Origin: Spirochaetaceae bacterium
GTDB lineage: Bacteria > Spirochaetota > Spirochaetia > DSM-2461
Assembly (NCBI GenBank): GCA_016744925.1
Contig: JADGDJ010000012.1
Location: forward strand, 1 to 42,953
Direction: 5' to 3'
DNA: 42,953 bases
In this document: positions 1 to 6,980 of the stretch, in pieces
How positions within the stretch are numbered: position 1 is the stretch's first letter
Layout of the letters: the number at the start of each line of letters is the position of its first letter
Program-made: the position numbers and the translations under genes
The notes under the pieces: generated by a model
Database searches by the model: none
What the model saw: only the letters and a program-made list of their open reading frames with translations
Told to the model about the DNA's origin: nothing

Positions 1-1284
1 GACCTCATTTCTATAATTTCCCAGAATGACATTGATTTTGTTCTTGCCTCTTGTGGAAAGATCCTTATGAGCACAGAAATTCATCACCCGATTATTGGGC
101 AGAAGATACAAAATATCCCGCGGTCGTATACTGTAATCCAGTAGGTTTTCCGCTGACAGTTTTACATTTTTTTGAATCTGAAACTCTTCTCGAATCTGAG
201 ATTCTATACCACCATTAAAATAGATAAGATCGCGGATCATTTTTTCATACCCGTCTCGAGATATCCCGATATTAGAATCGCTATCCTGCTCTTTAAAATA
301 GGAAACAAGGTTTGAAATTCTGTCAGCCATTGTCCGCCCCATGGATGTTAAGTGGATCTCCAGTTTATTTTCTATCAGGTCTTTCAGAGTTTCCATGCGT
401 GCAGGAATCTTTTCATCGGGGGAGTAGATCTCTTCTGACAGAATGTCATATATATTAATGCCCTGTTTAATGATCGCTTCGATTTTGTGATGTCTCTCGG
501 TCTCTTTAATTCCGTGATTTTTCTTAATCATATTGATCTGTTTATCCGGTAGAGCTTTGAGAATTCTTCTTGTGAATTTATCCGGTAGAGATATCCCTTT
601 TATCTCCCGGAGAATGGATATAAACTCATCGGGAATGAAAATGGTGTTCTGCTTTCTTATATGGAAAAGTGTGCATTCGTCTCTGGCCATAGTGATGATT
701 TTATCGATATCCAGATGTTCCAGTTCCTTCTCACCGACGATAAGGTAATAGATACCTCTGGCTTCTTCATTGGATAATCCCAGAGAAGATTTTAATGTCT
801 GGATAATGGATAATTCATCTAAAGTGATCTTTTCGATTGCTCCGGATTTCAGGTCATTTGAATAGGCCGTCTGAACACAGGCTTTGAATGTTTTATAATC
901 TCTGATCCTGTGAGAATCTGAATCAAATGGATTACTTTCCATATCGAACAGTTTTTTAAAATCAGAAATTGTCGATCTGAGTTCTTTTATCTCAGCCTGG
1001 AATAATTCATTGAACCAGTCCCGGCTCATTATGGAGTTCCCATCTTTGATGAAGATGTCAGTGATCAGGTCGAGCAGTAGATTATTATTCAGTGCCGCCT
1101 CAAGTCTTTTTTTATAGAGATGATTGATAGTCGGCTGATTGAATGCTTTAACAAAATGTTCCGCATCGGTTTTCTTTTCCAGTTCAATCTTTTCATCCAT
1201 TCGGGAAATTATCTCGTTTAGGACTTTGTAGAATGGATTAATTTCTATCTGGTTGCAAGTATTGACGATTTTCAAAAGTTTCAT
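1..1284 (-). CDS. unknown protein, 3'-truncated by the window edge
   Basis: An uninterrupted minus-strand reading frame runs from an ATG at 1284 to the first base of the window: 428 codons with no stop, so the C-terminus lies outside. The product starts MKLLKIVNTCNQIEINPFYK and is charged, mostly helical-looking and soluble, with no signal peptide or membrane segment. I do not recognise a family; no catalytic motif stands out. It is divergent from the gene pair at 1502-2855 and shares with it a promoter region that contains two palindromes. The only long ORF in another frame here is a shadow. Function unknown; the coding call is supported by length and by a codon pattern like that of its neighbours. 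Confidence 0.75.
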   Translation of the reverse strand, partial: MKLLKIVNTCNQIEINPFYKVLNEIISRMDEKIELEKKTDAEHFVKAFNQPTINHLYKKRLEAALNNNLLLDLITDIFIKDGNSIMSRDWFNELFQAEIKELRSTISDFKKLFDMESNPFDSDSHRIRDYKTFKACVQTAYSNDLKSGAIEKITLDELSIIQTLKSSLGLSNEEARGIYYLIVGEKELEHLDIDKIITMARDECTLFHIRKQNTIFIPDEFISILREIKGISLPDKFTRRILKALPDKQINMIKKNHGIKETERHHKIEAIIKQGINIYDILSEEIYSPDEKIPARMETLKDLIENKLEIHLTSMGRTMADRISNLVSYFKEQDSDSNIGISRDGYEKMIRDLIYFNGGIESQIREEFQIQKNVKLSAENLLDYSIRPRDILYLLPNNRVMNFCAHKDLSTRGKNKINVILGNYRNEV

Positions 1285-1317
1285 ATCTAATTTTCACTTA
1301 GAATCTGCAATCTGGCT

Positions 1318-1335
1318 ATGACACGATCGTGTCAT
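1318..1335. promoter_or_regulatory. palindromic operator-like site 1
   Basis: A perfect 18-bp palindrome, ATGACACGATCGTGTCAT, lies 34 bp upstream of the minus-strand gene start at 1284. Its outer arms (ATGACAC / GTGTCAT) recur at 1390-1407. A perfect dyad repeated in a divergent promoter is typical of a dimeric repressor or activator site; the protein that binds it is not known. Confidence 0.6.
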
Positions 1336-1382
1336 TTTAAACTGATATGATGCAAATATCACGTAAGATTATTTATTTTAAA

Positions 1383-1414
1383 CCTTTCAATGACACGATG
1401 GTGTCATTGAAAGG
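1383..1414. promoter_or_regulatory. palindromic operator-like site 2 (extended dyad)
   Basis: A 32-bp inverted repeat with 14-bp perfect arms (CCTTTCAATGACAC / GTGTCATTGAAAGG) around the 4-nt centre GATG. Its core at 1390-1407 matches site 1 at 17 of 18 bases. The two cores are 72 bp apart centre to centre, close to seven helical turns, which would allow binding on one DNA face or looping. As RNA it could also form a hairpin, but no T-tract follows, so an operator reading is preferred. Confidence 0.6.
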
Positions 1415-1501
1415 AAATTCTTGTAGAAAAAAATCCCGAACAATGTTATCAATAGATACAAGTTAAAAAATATGAGAAAGAACTCATCTCTGGAGAGTAA
1501 A

Positions 1502-2026
1502 ATGGAATTGAACAATGATATGTGGAATCAGCTTACGGAAAAAATTGCTTCAACATTCAGGCTCACTGAAAATGAACTGATAGGTCTGAGAAAAAACAAA
1601 GTGGCGAAACTGATCGCCGCCATACCCTTTAACGCCGAATGCGAAAACATGGAGCGAACATCACTGACCCACCTGAGCACCTACATGCTGGCGAAAGATC
1701 CCGCCTGCAAACCCGTATTCAGTCACAATGAATCGGATGATTCTCATATTCTCAACAGAATTAAGCCGCTAAACACATTTCGGGGCGGACTAAATTCTAT
1801 AATTAAAAGGGGAATCAATCTGTTGGGACTTATTCAGCTGGAAGATCATCAGCACGATCTGGAAATTGATAAAAAAGAGAACAAGTATAATCCCATACTC
1901 AATGGTATTTGGAATTATACCAAACAGCGGAAAATGCTTGTCTCAGCCATAGGCGGAACTCCCTGTCCGGCCATGGATAAAGTTATGACAATAGAAGGTA
2001 TTGATGGGTTCTGGAAAGCAGGTTGA
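1502..2026 (+). CDS. unknown soluble protein, upstream partner of a LuxR-type regulator
   Basis: A 174-residue product if started at the ATG at 1502, which has a good ribosome binding site (GGAG, 8 bases upstream). An in-frame ATG at 1472 would add ten residues but has no visible binding site. The protein is charged and helical, with no signal peptide, membrane segment or recognisable catalytic motif; two cysteines are scattered. I do not recognise a family. Its last codons overlap the start of the downstream membrane LuxR-type gene, so translational coupling is likely and the two probably work together. Twin palindromes lie just upstream. Function unknown. Confidence 0.7.
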   Translation: MELNNDMWNQLTEKIASTFRLTENELIGLRKNKVAKLIAAIPFNAECENMERTSLTHLSTYMLAKDPACKPVFSHNESDDSHILNRIKPLNTFRGGLNSIIKRGINLLGLIQLEDHQHDLEIDKKENKYNPILNGIWNYTKQRKMLVSAIGGTPCPAMDKVMTIEGIDGFWKAG

Positions 2027-2855
2027 TGAGACAATTTTTATCATACAGCGAAAATTATCTTTAGCAATATTTTCTGCCGGATTAATTGTCTGTATGGTAA
2101 ATTTTATATCATTATATTCAAGAGGTGATTTAATCAGCGCCCTCTTGGATATATCAGTATTAATTCTCTTTATAATCTCGTCAATCGTTCTGATATCAGG
2201 TTTTTTAAATTATGAAATAGCTCGATTACTACAATTGTCAGTGATAATTGGAACAGCTATATTAGCAATTATTGATGAATACAATTCTATTTACGGTCTT
2301 GGCCTTCTTTTTATTACGGCATTTATTGGATTTAAATATGGATATTTTAGACGTTGGTTTAAGTTAAAGTTCGCCTTGAGTTTATTTATCACATCTATAA
2401 TCATTGAGTTTTCCGCCTTTAACGAAGATCCTGATGAGATTATTATGCATGGTCTCGATGCTGTTATATATATCTGTCTCTTTTTCTTCGTCGCTTATCT
2501 TATTTATTCAGAGGACATTAAAATATACATCAATAAAAACAGGGAAAAAGAAGAAACTATAGAAACTCTCTTAAGGGAAAAAGAAAACCTGAAGAATAAC
2601 ATGGAGCGTCTCGACAGGAAAATAATTCATCTTCAGAAAAACCAGACTCAGATTGATATCAGAACATACGGGATTTCCCCGGCGGAAATGAAAGTGCTAG
2701 AAGTGCTTATTTTATACAGGGAAACTGAAACGGAAATTGCTAAAAGACTAAAATTATCTCATCACACCGTAAAAAATCACTTCAGAAATATCAGGAATAA
2801 ACTGGGAGTCGATCGGAGAGAGGAAATTATCGATATCTGTCGCAACAGCTTTTAG
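2004..2855 (+). CDS. membrane-embedded LuxR/GerE-type transcriptional regulator
   Basis: The N-terminal half has about five or six hydrophobic helices (roughly residues 15-170). A charged coiled-coil-like linker follows (about 175-215), then a C-terminal LuxR/GerE helix-turn-helix (about residues 222-283) with the typical TEIAKRLKLSHHTVKNHFRN helix pair. No receiver domain is present, so signalling would be sensed directly in or by the membrane part. ATG 2004 is chosen because GAAGG lies just upstream; a TTG at 2001 would add one residue. It overlaps the preceding gene by 23 bp. The ligand is unknown. It is a candidate, among others, for the protein that binds the palindromes at 1318 and 1390. 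Confidence 0.85.
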   Translation: MGSGKQVDETIFIIQRKLSLAIFSAGLIVCMVNFISLYSRGDLISALLDISVLILFIISSIVLISGFLNYEIARLLQLSVIIGTAILAIIDEYNSIYGLGLLFITAFIGFKYGYFRRWFKLKFALSLFITSIIIEFSAFNEDPDEIIMHGLDAVIYICLFFFVAYLIYSEDIKIYINKNREKEETIETLLREKENLKNNMERLDRKIIHLQKNQTQIDIRTYGISPAEMKVLEVLILYRETETEIAKRLKLSHHTVKNHFRNIRNKLGVDRREEIIDICRNSF

Positions 2856-3029
2856 TTTTGTCTATAACAAATTTCCGGAAAAATTAAAGCACTGCATATA
2901 TATTCTCTGTCTGTATTATTAAAAAAGACGGAGTTAATGAATTGAAATATATCATCCTATTATACTTGAAAAAACAATAAATCAAGATCTATATATAAGG
3001 CTATATTTAGATTGAATATGGAGCAATTT

Positions 3030-3338
3030 ATGAAAAATATTCAGGTCAGCAATGATATTATTCCTATTGCAAAATTCAAAACAAACGCCTCTTCAATTAT
3101 GGAAGATGTTAAACTAAACCATAAATCTATCGTTATTACTAAAAAAGGCGAGGCTGCCGGGGTACTTATTAGCCCGGAAGACTATGATAGATTGGTTGAA
3201 AAGGACACATTCCGGCAGGCAATAGTACATGGACTTCATGATGCTGAAACAGGAAAAATACAATCTGATACAGAATCAAAAGCATTTCGCCGAGACTCTC
3301 CCCGATCAGCACCGCCACCAGGCAGCGAAAAATCTTGA
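3030..3338 (+). CDS. Phd/YefM-family antitoxin, C-terminus probably altered
   Basis: The first ~85 residues are a clear Phd/YefM antitoxin: the N-terminal DNA-binding fold (IAKFKTNASSIMEDV), then KSIVITKKGEAAGVLISPED and a helical toxin-binding tail. Such proteins bind as dimers to their own promoter and neutralise a RelE/Doc-type toxin. ATG 3030 has GGAG seven bases upstream; ATG 3018 and TTG 3012 are alternatives. The natural tail seems to run to about residue 84; after that come 18 proline- and serine-rich residues that are really the reverse complement of a Nudix fragment. No toxin gene follows, so this is an orphan antitoxin with a recombination junction near 3285. Confidence 0.8.
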   Translation: MKNIQVSNDIIPIAKFKTNASSIMEDVKLNHKSIVITKKGEAAGVLISPEDYDRLVEKDTFRQAIVHGLHDAETGKIQSDTESKAFRRDSPRSAPPPGSEKS

Positions 3339-3421
3339 TTCACTCTCTCCCTAACCATCAAAATTCCCTCCTCTGTTTCAACAAGCGCACACCTTTTTTC
3401 CGGATCCTCATACAATACCTC
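3285..3421 (-). pseudogene. Nudix hydrolase fragment
   Basis: On the minus strand, bases 3421 to about 3285 encode EVLYEDPEKRCALVETEEG, then LMVRERVNQDFSLPGGGADR and GES: a typical Nudix strand pair followed by the first half of a Nudix box (Gly, five residues, Glu). The box breaks off before the REUxEExGU half, where the sequence becomes the antitoxin tail on the other strand. A stop (3422-3424) lies immediately upstream in the same frame. No intact start or C-terminus is present. It is best read as a small relic of a Nudix gene joined to the antitoxin gene by recombination. Confidence 0.6.
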
Positions 3422-3573
3422 TCATTTAATTCTAGTCTTATCAGCTTGAAATTGTATTGTTCTCTATCAAGAGTGACATCTAATGTCATGTATCCCTTAA
3501 TCTTAATAAATGTATGAGGTGCAGCATGTGAAGCTGTTTGCTTACATTTCATTATTTACATAGGATATGTGGC

Positions 3574-3958
3574 GTGAAATCAAAAAAAGAACTTATTAAC
3601 AATCTGCTGAAAGAAAAACAAATAGTTCGCTCCTCTGAACTGACATCTCCTGGAGTAGACAGAAAAGCTATCAAAAAGAATGACAGATTACGGAAATAGA
3701 AAATACTGCCATTAAAGTAGTGAGATTTTCCGGGAGAGCTTACGAGGAAGGTATCAGGGAACTGGAAATCGACGGAAATCTTATTAATATGTTCAACATA
3801 GCAAAAATACTCGCTGATTGTTTTAAATATCGAAATAAAACAGGTATCGAAACAGCAATTGAAGCATTACGTGATATTCTCCAGTATAAAAAAGCGCCAT
3901 TGATGAAATTCTCTATTATGCCGAAATATGCAGAGTAAAGAAAATAATGACACCCTAA
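3574..3958 (+). pseudogene. abiEi: abiEi-like antitoxin remnant (type IV toxin-antitoxin), internally deleted and frameshifted
   Basis: GTG 3574 (with AGGA upstream) opens 41 codons resembling the AbiEi N-terminal winged helix (KEKQIVRSSELTSPGVDRKA), ending at a stop at 3697. A second frame from about 3687 gives the AbiEi C-terminal part: IKVVRFSGRAYEEG, then KILADCFKYRNKTGIETAIE, ALRDIL. Near 3897 the frame shifts again to give DEILYYAEICRVKKIMTP and the stop at 3956-3958. Compared with family members of about 200 residues, some 60-70 central residues are missing. AbiEi normally represses its operon and neutralises AbiEii. The copy cannot make an intact antitoxin. Confidence 0.75.
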
Positions 3959-4210
3959 GAATATTCCCGCATCTGTATTAAACAGATTGCTAACTATCAG
4001 CAGAGAGAATAGAGAAGACTACCAATCATTACTGATTCGATATGTTGCTGATAGATTTCTTTGAGTTTTCTTACTCGTATAAAGAAAGATTTTTACGACT
4101 TATGCTTGATCTCATCGGAGTTAAGAGTGGAATATGATGCTCTTAATGAGTCAATAAATAGAACATTTAGTAGAAGGAGAAACCCATTGTATAAAAAATC
4201 GGCACAATAG
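3947..4210 (+). pseudogene. abiEii: abiEii-like nucleotidyltransferase toxin remnant
   Basis: ATG 3947 overlaps the abiEi 3' end, the usual arrangement. Assuming one extra C at 3953-3955, it reads MTPKNIPASVLNRLLTISRE, NREDYQSLLIRYVADRFL, which matches the AbiEii N-terminus, then stops at 4062. From about 4076 another frame gives RIKKDFYDLCLISSEL and INRTFSRRRNPL, which match the AbiEii C-terminal end (the family's KDFYDL and TFERRxTP motifs). Everything between, including the nucleotidyltransferase active-site region, is deleted. This is a dead toxin gene. Read with the abiEi remnant, it shows that a complete AbiE system once stood here. Confidence 0.75.
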
Positions 4211-4420
4211 GGAAACTTTGATGCTCAAAGAAAGATTGATGAATATTACTCTTAATCAGCCGATGATGAGTCCAAAGTCACTATGATTACAGCTGGGTAT
4301 TTATATGATATTCTGTATTCAAAACGAATCATGAATAAGAATAGGCTCATGAAAAAATCGTATAATCGAGTAGAGTACGGTCTACTCAGAGATCAAATTA
4401 AAAATTGTAAGGAGAATGAG

Positions 4421-4945
4421 ATGAGAGTAAATATTGAAACGGAAAGACTAATTATTCGAGATCCGATTGTTGGTGATTTTGATTCAATCTGGGAAATGAG
4501 AAATGATGAGTCTGTTACAAAATTTACCGGCGGAATTACAAAATTATCCAAAGATGAATTATATGCACTACATATAAAAAGATGTGAAAATATTGACAGT
4601 AAACCGAATGAATATTCTGTGATGTTGAAGGACAGTAGAGAGTATATCGGTTATTGTGGATTTCAATATTGTGATTTATTAGGTGGTTTAGAAATCTTAT
4701 ATGGATATGCAAAAAAATACTGGGGCAATAGATATGCGATTGAAGCAGCTAAGGCTGTTTTAGATTTTGGTATAAATGAATTAAAACTCAAAGAAATTGT
4801 CGCTGCGGTAAACTATGAGAATGCAGCTTCTGACAAAGTTTTAATCAATATTGGGTTCGAGTATTTAGGCGATGTTAAGTGGCCGAATCAAGGACTAGTT
4901 AAAAAATATAAAATGGCAAAGAAAAGTAGTGAATTTTCTCAGTAA
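4421..4945 (+). CDS. GNAT-family N-acetyltransferase (RimJ/RimL type)
   Basis: A 174-residue protein with the RimJ/RimL layout: ETERLIIRDPIVGDFDSIWE at the N-terminus, a central strand (YIGYCGF), then YAKKYWGNRYAIEAAKAVLD, where the acetyl-CoA-binding loop and helix lie, and a C-terminal NYENAASDKVLINIGFEYLG helix-strand unit. Such enzymes move an acetyl group from acetyl-CoA to an amine, often a protein N-terminus, amino acid or antibiotic; the substrate cannot be told. ATG 4421 is preferred over 4283 because GGAG is correctly placed upstream and the family starts there. The gene is AT-rich like the whole 3-5 kb accessory block. Confidence 0.88.
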   Translation: MRVNIETERLIIRDPIVGDFDSIWEMRNDESVTKFTGGITKLSKDELYALHIKRCENIDSKPNEYSVMLKDSREYIGYCGFQYCDLLGGLEILYGYAKKYWGNRYAIEAAKAVLDFGINELKLKEIVAAVNYENAASDKVLINIGFEYLGDVKWPNQGLVKKYKMAKKSSEFSQ

Positions 4946-5021
4946 TTAATTGAAAATTGATTCGGAGGTAATCTAACCACTTTTACAGTTTTTGACCTGA
5001 TTAAGGGGTGAAATTTAAAGA

Positions 5022-5159
5022 CTATTTTTGTTTCTTTTTATTTTTTGCGACACTGAGTTTTTTATTTTTTCTTTTAATACTCGTTTTCGCTTTTCTGACA
5101 CCTTTGAATGACTTTTTCCTTTGTTCATTTTTATTATCATTTCTTAGTACATACGCCAT
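5022..5159 (-). CDS. 45-residue lysine/arginine-rich basic protein
   Basis: ATG 5159 to the stop at 5022-5024 on the minus strand gives 45 residues starting MAYVLRNDNKNEQRKKSFKG, with about 20 lysines and arginines and almost no hydrophobic core. A good binding site, GAAGGTGG, lies 5-12 bases upstream of the ATG. The size and charge are like small nucleic-acid- or ribosome-associated proteins, but I recognise no family. The opposite strand shows a hydrophobic 60-codon frame that I regard as a mirror of these AAA/AAG codons. The binding site and clean start support coding; no further evidence. Confidence 0.5.
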   Translation of the reverse strand: MAYVLRNDNKNEQRKKSFKGVRKAKTSIKRKNKKLSVAKNKKKQK

Positions 5160-5262
5160 AAAACCACCTTCTATTTCATTTTTATCATAAATTGGGTCAA
5201 TAGAAAACAGTGTTATTTGATATTCTCAACTTATGGTGTCTTTTAATTTTCAGTAGGGGTTT

Positions 5263-5547
5263 GCAGGGGATTCTAATATATAGGCTCCTGCCTGTTATTT
5301 AACTGAACCAGATGAAAGAGGCTCTCGGCATGAAAGGCCGCAATAGCTATGTAAAACTGGAAAGACAGGGTTGCACACTAACGGTTAAAGTTGTTGGGCT
5401 ACTTTAACCATGTTTACATATTTTAAAAGAAAATACTGAGAAAGCTTGCTTTCGAAATCCTTCCTGACAAAGGATAGCAGAGGCCGGAACGGGTCCAACA
5501 GGGTTGGACGGAACCCTCGAATAGCCTGGTCCCGCCGAATGGTGGGA
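5263..5547 (+). ncRNA. candidate structured RNA, class unknown
   Basis: The gap between the small basic gene and the lysR gene carries no ORF but a run of stem-loops: 5263-5291 (7 bp, one G-U), 5383-5409 (GGTTAAAG/CTTTAACC, 8 bp), 5440-5453 (5-6 bp), 5457-5475 (ATCCTT/AAGGAT), 5493-5509 (GTCCAAC/GTTGGAC, 3-nt loop) and 5530-5547 (TCCCGCC/GGTGGGA, GAAT loop). The G-U pairs in the first and last stems fit transcription of the plus strand. It is more GC-rich than the surrounding gaps. I could not match it to a riboswitch, group I or II intron core, RNase P, tmRNA or 6S RNA. It could also be a relic of a mobile element. Confidence 0.4.
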
Positions 5548-5571
5548 TGGCAGCCAAACCATCAATAAAAT

Positions 5572-6468
5572 TCAGCCGGCGATATTCTTGAGAATACACA
5601 TCTTGACCCTCTCTTCCAGCGCAGTGAAAACTTTATTCTTTCTGTAAACAAGATAAAAGGGTCTATTCAGTTCCATCCCCTCCACCTCGATCTGTTTTAT
5701 AGAACCGGAGGCTGTTTCCCCTTCAATCGCCTTATGGGATATAAAGGCTAAACCGATCTGCTCTATGACCGCCTGTTTAACACTTTCCGTAGAAGAGCAT
5801 TCATAAATGATATTCAGGTCCTTTGCCGAGTGGCCCTTTGTGAATAAATATTCCTGCCACGCACTTCTGGTTCCCGATCCTGTCTGCCTGGTTATAAAAT
5901 TATATTGGTTTAACTGATCAATTCTCAGTCTATCGGGGCTGCCGGGAGGTCCTATTAATATAATACTATCACTGGATACGGGAATGTATTCAAGGAGAGG
6001 ATGATTGTATTTGTGTCCCACCAACCCCAAGTCCAATGTATTCTCTTTTACACGATCAATAACGGTTCTGCTGTCATTGATCTCAATTTTAAAGTGTTCA
6101 TCCGCCTCTTCTCTTTTTACCGATCCGATAACCCGGGGCATAAAATATGTTCCCGGTATGGTACTGGCGCCGATGGTGATCAAGTTACTTTTATCTTTAT
6201 GTTTCAATTCTATTTGCAGATTTTCAATTTTTTCATAGAGATCCAGACAGAAAGCCTCAAAAACCTGACCTTCTCCGGTAATTTCAAAATTATGGCTGTT
6301 TCGGTGAAATAATGTGGTTCTAAGAACGTCTTCCAGATTGCTGATGTGATGGCTTATAGTCGCCTGTCCGATTTTCAGATTCCGTGCCGCCCTGGTAAAA
6401 TTCCCCTGCTTAACAATCTCCATAAAAGAGACGATCTGCTTTAAATCGATATTTCCTTCAATTTTCAT
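5572..6468 (-). CDS. LysR-family transcriptional regulator
   Basis: 298 residues, the usual LysR length. An N-terminal winged helix-turn-helix (residues 8-65: FTRAARNLKIGQATISHHIS) is followed by a linker helix and a periplasmic-binding-like effector domain (about 90-295). It is divergent from the PPC protein and ECF transporter genes, with 105 bp between them, the normal arrangement for a LysR protein that controls its neighbours together with a small co-inducer. The transported substrate of the ECF system is the obvious candidate effector, but this is inference. The start at 6468 gives a full-length HTH; no strong ribosome binding site is visible. Confidence 0.93.
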   Translation of the reverse strand: MKIEGNIDLKQIVSFMEIVKQGNFTRAARNLKIGQATISHHISNLEDVLRTTLFHRNSHNFEITGEGQVFEAFCLDLYEKIENLQIELKHKDKSNLITIGASTIPGTYFMPRVIGSVKREEADEHFKIEINDSRTVIDRVKENTLDLGLVGHKYNHPLLEYIPVSSDSIILIGPPGSPDRLRIDQLNQYNFITRQTGSGTRSAWQEYLFTKGHSAKDLNIIYECSSTESVKQAVIEQIGLAFISHKAIEGETASGSIKQIEVEGMELNRPFYLVYRKNKVFTALEERVKMCILKNIAG

Positions 6469-6538
6469 AGAGTTAGTATAGTCCTAATTAATGTCTTTGT
6501 CCTCAAGCCCTATTGATTCATAATACAAATACATAGTA

Positions 6539-6567
6539 TTGACAATACGAATGTTTAATGTCATAAA
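6539..6567 (+). promoter_or_regulatory. predicted sigma-70-type promoter for the PPC-ECF operon
   Basis: TTGACA at 6539-6544, 17-bp spacer, CATAAA at 6562-6567. Transcription would begin within a few bases of the ATG at 6574, giving a leaderless or nearly leaderless message; no ribosome binding site precedes that ATG. Just upstream lies a short dyad (AATAC...GTATT, about 6522-6540) suitable for LysR binding. Confidence 0.5.
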
Positions 6568-6573
6568 ATTACT

Positions 6574-6978
6574 ATGATTTATTATCCCATACGACTGACA
6601 CCCGGTACCGACCCTTTTCTATTTCTGGAAAAATGGGTAGAAGAAAAAAGAATTGAAGCGGCTGTAATAATGTCGTGCCTTGGCAGTTTAACAGAAGCTT
6701 CTGTGCGATTTGCCAACCAGCCCGAAGCAACTCTTATGAAGGGTCCCTTTGAAATTCTCAATATGACAGGTTTTATGTCCACCCATGGTTCGCACTATCA
6801 TGTCTGCCTTGCTGATGAGAAAGGAAACAGTAAGGGGGGTCATTTGATGGCGGGATCGACCGTGTACACAACAGTAGAACTGCTTATAGGAATTATGGAA
6901 GATTACCGGTTTTTAAGGACCATGGATCCCCGGTCGGGATATGAAGAATTGGACATTAGAAAAATTAAAGGAGAGTAA
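6574..6978 (+). CDS. PPC/DUF296 domain protein
   Basis: 134 residues, a single PPC (DUF296) domain: YYPIRLTPGTDPFLFLEKWV start, the LGSLTEASVRFA strand, GPFEILNMTGFMSTHGSHYH and the GGHLMAGSTVYTTVE loop with its metal-binding-type histidines, ending in the SGYEEL strand. Bacterial members are trimers, often annotated as DNA-binding, whose real role is unclear. It is the first gene of a five-gene operon with an ECF transporter, two bases before the S component, and is divergent from lysR. A role in sensing or handling the transported compound is possible. The start matches the family N-terminus although no ribosome binding site is seen. Confidence 0.9.
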   Translation: MIYYPIRLTPGTDPFLFLEKWVEEKRIEAAVIMSCLGSLTEASVRFANQPEATLMKGPFEILNMTGFMSTHGSHYHVCLADEKGNSKGGHLMAGSTVYTTVELLIGIMEDYRFLRTMDPRSGYEELDIRKIKGE

Positions 6979-6980
6979 AA

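Noticed and set aside
3358-3552. 64-codon minus-strand frame in the antitoxin/AbiE gap
   Set aside because: No binding site or family resemblance; its last third overlaps the Nudix relic in the wrong frame.
5008-5190. 60-codon hydrophobic frame on the plus strand
   Set aside because: It is the mirror of the Lys-rich minus-strand frame (AAA/AAG read as TTT/CTT), and has no good ribosome binding site.
1-5570. Prophage or complete mobile element
   Set aside because: The AT-rich accessory block has gene relics but no integrase, transposase, attachment site or phage structural gene.
5240-5571. Riboswitch or group II intron
   Set aside because: No downstream plus-strand gene follows, and no domain V-like hairpin, intron boundary or known aptamer core was found; left as unknown structured RNA.
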